Assembly: GCF_026210795.1 (NCBI RefSeq) | Contig: NC_089435.1 | Span: 4,526,001-4,590,000 of the forward strand | Length of the DNA stretch: 64,000 nt | Direction: 5' to 3' | From: Rhizophagus irregularis | Taxonomy: Eukaryota > Glomeromycota > Glomeromycetes > Glomerales > Glomeraceae | The notes under the pieces: model-generated | Told to the model about the DNA's origin: nothing | Seen by the model: only the letters and a program-made list of their open reading frames with translations | Databases searched by the model: none | Made by a program: the position numbers and the translations under genes | Shown here: positions 58,610-64,000 of the stretch, in pieces | Numbering within the stretch: the stretch's first letter is position 1 | Layout: every line of letters begins with the position of its first letter

Positions 58610-59785
58610 TAAAGCTCCTAACGGTTTAAGCCAAACTGGGAAACCGATCTGAAACTGGCTCAAAATTTGATTCAGTTCAGTTTGGGTATTAGAACCGAAA
58701 AATTGGCAGTTTGGTTCAGTTTAATCCAATTTTTTATAAAAATGTGAAAACCCAAATAGCCACCCATCTAGTGATCGTACAAAGTCAAGCCATATATCAT
58801 TGGATTCGTCTCAACAAAACGCATCAAATGGAGGTAAAATCATGTCTCTAACATCGATAGATCACACGTTAACCCACGCTAAATGTTTTATCAATAATTG
58901 AAATTAGCAAGCTATTTATCAGTGCTAGAGGCATGATCTTAGCACCATTCAACGCGTTTCAGTGAGACAAATCCAATGAATATAAATTCGTCCATGTACA
59001 ACCACTGGATGGCGAATAATGTCAAGTTTTGCATTTTTTTAAAATTTTTGAACGTTAAAAATTAAAAATACTGATACATGAATTTATTCGTTGTCCAATG
59101 GTCATACAAATATGAATTAGGACTCATTGGATTCGTCTCGATGAGACAAGTTGAATGGTGGTAAGATCACGTCTTTAGCATCAATAAATAGCTTGTTAAT
59201 GCCAATTTTTTATAAATCATTTAGCATAAATTAACATATGATCTATTGATGCTAGAGACATGATCTCACCACCATTCGACTTGTCTCATCGAGACGAATC
59301 TAATGAGTCCTAATTTATATTTGTACGACCATTGGATGACGAATAAATTCATGTATCGGAATTTTTAGTTTTTAATGCTCAAAAATTTTAAAAAAATGTG
59401 AAACTTCATATACAGACAAATTTATATTCATTGGATTCGTCTCACTGAGATGCGTCGAATAGCGCTAAGATCATATCTCTAGCATCGATAGATAGCTTGA
59501 TAATTTCAATTATTGATAAATTATTTAGTGTGAATTAACGTATGATCTATCAATACTAGAGACATGATCTTACCGCCATTCGACGTGTCTTGTCAAGACG
59601 AATTTAATGATATATGGCTTGACTTTGTATGATCACTAGATGAATGGCTATTCGATTTTTCACATTTTTATAAAAATCGGATTAAACTGAACCGAACTGC
59701 CGGTTTTTTGGTTTGGTTCTTACGGATTTCAGCTCTAATCTGAACTGTCTGTAATCCAGAACAAACTGACCTGTTCGGAGCTTTA
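58610..59785. mobile_element. hAT-like MITE with TCTATTAT duplication
   Basis: The ends TAAAGCTCCTAACGG and CTGTTCGGAGCTTTA are flanked by perfect 8-bp TCTATTAT (58602-58609, 59786-59793). Length is 1,176 bp. GGTTTGGTTC/AACTGAACC words lie near both ends. The middle (58745-59640) is made of about six copies of the ATTCGTCTCNNTGAGACG module also found in the pogo-like MITE. No transposase. The 75-residue frame at 59668-59895 overlaps the end and is not a gene. Confidence 0.9.
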
Positions 59786-59926
59786 TCTATTATACTAAGA
59801 CCCTGCCTACCACTAAAATATGTTATTAATAAAAATTTCACTTTCATATAAAACCTTACTATAGGATTTCCTGTCTGTAAAATTACTGCTATCATACTTT
59901 GAAGTAATTTTCTGTTCAGGTGGTCA

Positions 59927-61241
59927 GGACCTCAGAAAATACTTATATAGGTAAGGTCCCAAAAATATTTTTTATTAGTAGCTCTAAGCATATGTTTTTA
60001 CTATAATCGCTAAACATTGTTGATATTTAACCTTAAAAATTATATAAAAATAAGCAAATCAATCTTCTAACCTAATTAAATTTTTATTATAACACATATA
60101 ATTTATAAAATATATTTATTAATTAATATATTTTATTAAATCCAATTTTAAATATGTTGTGAAGCTAAACTAAACATAATATACAAGTAGATTAATAATA
60201 TTCAATTAATAAAGTTAATAAACAGTAAAAGAAAAATTTGAAATTAATACTATTACAAAAAATGTAAATTTCTCCATAAGTATTATACTTACACCCATAA
60301 AAATTAATATGTAGGTAGTTTCGACCTTGCTGAACAATTTTTCAATTAATTTAGAAAGTCGATTTCATTTGACCAAAGAGATGTAATTACGCTCTAACGG
60401 AGAAATAAAAAATTTGAAAGTTAGTACTATTATGAAAAATGCACTTTTCTCCATAAGTATTATACTCACACTCATGAAAATTAATATATAAGTAGTTTCG
60501 ACCTTGCTGAACAACTTTCAATTAATTTAGAAAGTCGATTTCATTTGACTGAAGTGGTGTAATTACGCTCTGAAGTTATAAACGAAAAAGTGAAAAATTT
60601 AAAAGTTATTACTGTTAAAAAAAATATGTTTTTCTATAAAAATATCATACTTAGCCTTATGAAAATTAAAATACAAGTAGATTTAACTTGCTGAACAAAC
60701 TTACTTAAGCATAAAAGATAATTTGATATAACCAAAGTGGTGAGTATTGAAATTATATTTAAAGTAAAACATATTTATAGTAATTTTACTATTTAACAAA
60801 ATAAACATGTATAATATAGTAATTTTATATTAAAAATAATACACTGAGTTTAATAAAAATTAAAAAGATACTATTAACAGATAATTAATAAAACATTGAA
60901 AAAAAAAAATGAAATTTGATCAAAAAAAAATTTTTGTTTATGTATTTATATAAAATTGTGAAATGTAGTATAAAATTAACACTCACCGTTAGTGAAAATA
61001 AAATAAAAATTAATTATAAATTCAATATATAATATTTTAAAAAGTTATATAAATATGAAAAATAAGCAACTAAAAACTCTTAGTATTTTAAAATAATACC
61101 AAAAATATGCAATTTAATTATCTTACATAGTATAAAATTTTCTTAAAATTAAGCATTATAAAATTCTTACATCATAAAACTTTACTATGTTGGCTAAGCA
61201 CCTTAGTACCTTACATATATAAGCATTTTCTGGGGTCCTAT
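59927..61241. mobile_element. Candidate element with GGACC termini
   Basis: GGACCTCAGAAAATACTTAT (59927) and, inward from the right, GGACCCCAGAAAATGCTTAT (61241) are inverted for about 33 bp. No matching target duplication was found. The inside holds the 180-bp tandem repeat at 60232-60720. Confidence 0.5.
60232..60720. repeat. Tandem repeat, ~180 bp x 2.7
   Basis: Units start near 60232, 60410 and 60594 with AAAATTTGAAA. Each has CTCCATAAGTATTATACT, GTAGTTTCGACCTTGCTGAA and AATTTAGAAAGTCGATTTCA. The third unit is more diverged. Confidence 0.75.
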
Positions 61242-61440
61242 TGGAATCATCTCAATAAGACAAATCTAATGGTAGTAAAATCAAATTTTTAGGATTAATA
61301 GTTAATAAAAAATTAAATAAAATATAAATGATACATTTTTATATTTATATTTTACTTAATTTCTCATCAAGTATTAACCCTAGAAATGTGATTTTACTAC
61401 CATTAGATTCGCCTTATTGAGACGATTCCAATGAGCTATA
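61235..61440. repeat. Fold-back carrying the shared module
   Basis: AATGGTAGTAAAATCA ... and TGATTTTACTACCATT are inverted arms with a loop near 61325. The outer parts are AATCATCTCAATAAGACAAA and GATTCGCCTTATTGAGACGA, versions of the module palindrome. Confidence 0.6.
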
Positions 61441-62140
61441 TTTTATCCCTTTCTGATTATTGGATCAAAAGTTAGCAAACTGCTTGATTGGTGATGATAT
61501 TTGGTGAAAATGCTAATCAGTTACCAATTGGTTACCAATTAGCTACTTAATTGGTGACCGATTGGTGACTGATTGATACCTGATTTTTCACTTTTCGATC
61601 TGTGCATAAAAATATTACTACCACTTTTTGACCATTAATTAGAGAATCGTAGAAATGTAATATATAACAGTATTTTTTATTTATTTTTTCTAATAACTTT
61701 TATTGTTAATAGTTATGAATAAAATTTCTTGGCAATTGAATAGAACATTAACAAAAATTGCAATTAATCTTCATTATTTTTTGCAATTATATTATCTTAG
61801 GTTAGAATACCAGTCAAGTATTTTTTGCTAAAATAATCGAATCACTTGACTTTTTGTTTTATTTTTTTACTTCTGATTGAAAAAGTGGGCAAAAGCCATA
61901 TTAAGAAAAATAATAGTAAGTTTTTTAAAAATATTAAGTTAAAAGAAATTTTTCTTAATAAATGCCACTAGTGTCAAATATCACTAGTAGAAAAATCTGA
62001 ATCTCTTAACTTTTTTTTACTTTTTTATAGCATATATAGTATATACTACATATATATATCATAAGGTATTATAAAAAAATTTTAATTTTTTTTTCCCTAA
62101 ATTTTCTACTCTTTTACTAATAATACTAGTGATACAGATA
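61441..62140. other. AT-rich spacer
   Basis: TTACCAATTGGTTACCAATT-type short repeats at 61510-61580; otherwise nothing supported. Confidence 0.4.
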
Positions 62141-62695
62141 AGGTTACCTGCCTAAACTTTTTCAAAATTCTACGATTAGTTTCTCCAAGATTTTACTATA
62201 GTTTTATTATAGTTTTGGTAAAGTTTTGGCAGTTTTGACATTTATAATAAGTTTCGTCAGGTTTCACCTTTCTCCTAGGGTTTCGATCTGGATCTGATCA
62301 ATCCAAATTCAAATCCGGATTCCCTTGTTTTTTGGACATCTGAATCTTACTTTTTTATAACGGATGAATCCGTTTTTATTAATTTGAGCCAGCACTATAA
62401 ATTTGGCCAGAGCTAGCAAATTTTGCAGACAGTTAATCTTTGACGTTTAATATTAATTCTGGTCAAAATTATAATTTTGGTCAGAGTTAAGGTCAAATTT
62501 AGAATCCGGATTCAATTTGAATTTGTAAGAGAAGATTCAGATTCTATCCAAATTGCTTTAAAAAATAGGATCGAAACCCTACTTTCTCCAGAGTTTCGAC
62601 AACTTTTTAATAAGACTTTCATATAGTTTTGGCAAAGTTTTACTATTTCAGTATTTTGCCAACTTACCAAAACCCCCTAGTTTCTCCAGCAATCT
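62141..62695. mobile_element. AGGTTGCTTG-family MITE, copy 3 (interrupted)
   Basis: Starts AGGTTACCTGCCTAAACT and ends TTTCTCCAGCAATCT, TA on both sides (62139-62140, 62696-62697). Interrupted at 62276-62581 by a hAT-like MITE. Confidence 0.8.
62276..62581. mobile_element. 306-bp hAT-like MITE
   Basis: TAGGGTTTCGATC ... GATCGAAACCCTA, perfect 8-bp duplication CTTTCTCC (62268-62275, 62582-62589). Inside are GATCTGGATCTGATCAATCC and CCGGATTC words. Confidence 0.88.
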
Positions 62696-63070
62696 TAGAT
62701 ACAGAAATAAAAAAATCTAATAATCTTAATAAGTATAATAAACATGTTATTAATTTTGTTACCAATTAATATTTAAAATTAATAATACTAATGATACCAG
62801 GGATAATAAAAATCCATTCTAATTCCTGTCCTAGTTGTTTTAATAACTTGGACAAAATTTTCTAGCAACTAAATGGGTTGACTATAATACATAGAATTAG
62901 TAGTAACCAGTAATAACAGTCGATGCAAAACAAATAATATAATCATAATTCTACGTATATGTAATGCATAAATTGGCATACTTCAGTATTAAAATTGTGT
63001 AAAAAATAACTATTCTAAAATATATACAGTAATAGTAAAATCTGTAAAATATTCATTAGGATAGCAAAAT

Positions 63071-63714
63071 AGGACTCCGCGCCAGACATCACATATATAA
63101 CTCACATTTGAGTTTTAGCAAATTCAATCAAAATTAGGTTAAACTCATAATTTTAGAAAGAGCAAATTGATTGAAAATTAATTAATAGTCATAATTATGA
63201 GTTTTAGCAAATTGTATTAATTTTACAAAGTCATATTTTATATTTAAGCAAATTGGTACTTTTTTTTAAATTTAACTTATCCTTTGTTTTTAACTTTATA
63301 AATAATATTTTTAAAAATACTAGTTTCGTCCAGGTCATATTTTGGCCAAAATTAAGTATAATTCCGGCCAAAATTAAACATAATGCGGGCCAAAATCCGT
63401 CCGTTTAGTTTCGCAACATTTTATTTTTAATAATTTTATTTAATTTATATATTATTTTTATTAATTATTATTTTATCTATAATCGACATATTTTAATTAT
63501 AAAAATTGACAGTTTAATTTATATTAATCATTTATTTTTTTATTGATAATAAAAAAAAAGATTATTAACTTATATTTTGAGTTTTAGCAAATTAGTATAG
63601 ATTTGAAATGTGATGATTTGATTTTTAGCAAATTAGGTCTATTTTAGCAGGAGCAAAAAGTACTTAAATTCATGCAGATCAGTTATGAGTTATATATGTG
63701 ATATTCGGAGTCCT
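63071..63714. mobile_element. 644-bp hAT-like MITE
   Basis: Ends AGGACTCCG and CGGAGTCCT, with ATCACATATATAACTCA inverted near both ends; perfect 8-bp duplication AGCAAAAT (63063-63070, 63715-63722). GTTTTAGCAAATT words repeat inside. GGCCAAAATTAAGTATAATT and related words at 63350-63400 recur in the pogo-like MITE (about 10520). Confidence 0.88.
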
Positions 63715-63722
63715 AGCAAAAT

Positions 63723-64000
63723 ACAGAATTTAAATTTACAACAGCTCACAAGTTTTTAAATATGCAATTGAAAAAGGACTCCATTTATTTATAAGATAGA
63801 TTACTAGAAACTTAAGGTAAAATTTATAATTGAAAATTTTTAAAGATCCTATTATATGTAAATAAATTACACCTAAAAAAGGAAATATTATACTAAATTG
63901 TTATGATTTTTTTCCTTTTTAGATCAATTAACCAATAGGATCACTAGTAAAATTACTAGTAAATTTAAAATTTTTTCTAGAGACCTCTATTAAGAATAAG
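63723..64000. other. AT-rich right edge
   Basis: No gene; contains the TATGATTTTTTTCCTTTTTA word shared with about 58118. Confidence 0.4.

Overview
The window is very AT-rich eukaryotic DNA. It has short GT-AG introns, an expanded-type F-box gene, coiled-coil and transposase families, and dense nested transposons. The best fit is the genome of an arbuscular mycorrhizal fungus of the Rhizophagus type (Glomeromycotina). This is inferred from protein style and repeat content, not from a database match.

Layout. (1) 1-5127 and 16031 to about 18030 were once one continuous, less AT-rich, virus- or mobile-element-like block. It carries a broken gene running off the left edge, a small protein with a 2-cysteine-adaptor-like motif, a Cys-rich 95-residue protein, and a large primase-helicase gene: an archaeo-eukaryotic primase fused to a herpes-origin-binding-protein-like SF2 helicase. 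(2) 5128-16027 is a 10,900-bp CACTA/EnSpm-type transposon with terminal inverted repeats, a 3-bp TAG target duplication, mirrored subterminal arrays and a dead Tnp2-type transposase. It cuts the primase-helicase gene in two. The transposon is itself hit by a pogo-like MITE (10413-11373) and a small TA-flanked MITE (11546-11785). (3) 18041-21937 holds hAT-like MITEs, two of them nested head-on, beside remnants of a hAT BED finger and a coiled-coil gene. (4) About 22-42 kb is the host-like part: a secreted, probably GPI-anchored zinc metalloprotease with one intron (26873-28393), a three-exon MAPEG-family membrane protein (35052-35691, minus), an F-box protein (36258-37859), and several decayed coding remnants. 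(5) 42392-43517 is a fold-back Tc1-like MITE with two other MITEs inside it. (6) 43955-57175 is a second copy of the pogo-like MITE, opened by 12.3 kb of insertions: a 7.8-kb LINE, then two copies of a ~980-bp SINE-like element with two tRNA-like modules, the first of which holds a 2.4-kb hAT transposon. The same 16-bp target sequence borders every retroelement in this stack. (7) 58610-63714 contains further MITEs with clean target duplications.

Several insertions can be removed on paper because the empty site or the flanking reading frame is present in the window. This gives a relative order: viral-like block, then CACTA, then the MITEs inside it; and pogo MITE, then LINE/SINEs, then hAT. 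Nearly all protein-coding mobile genes here are broken by a few stops and one-base shifts. The three host-like genes are intact.
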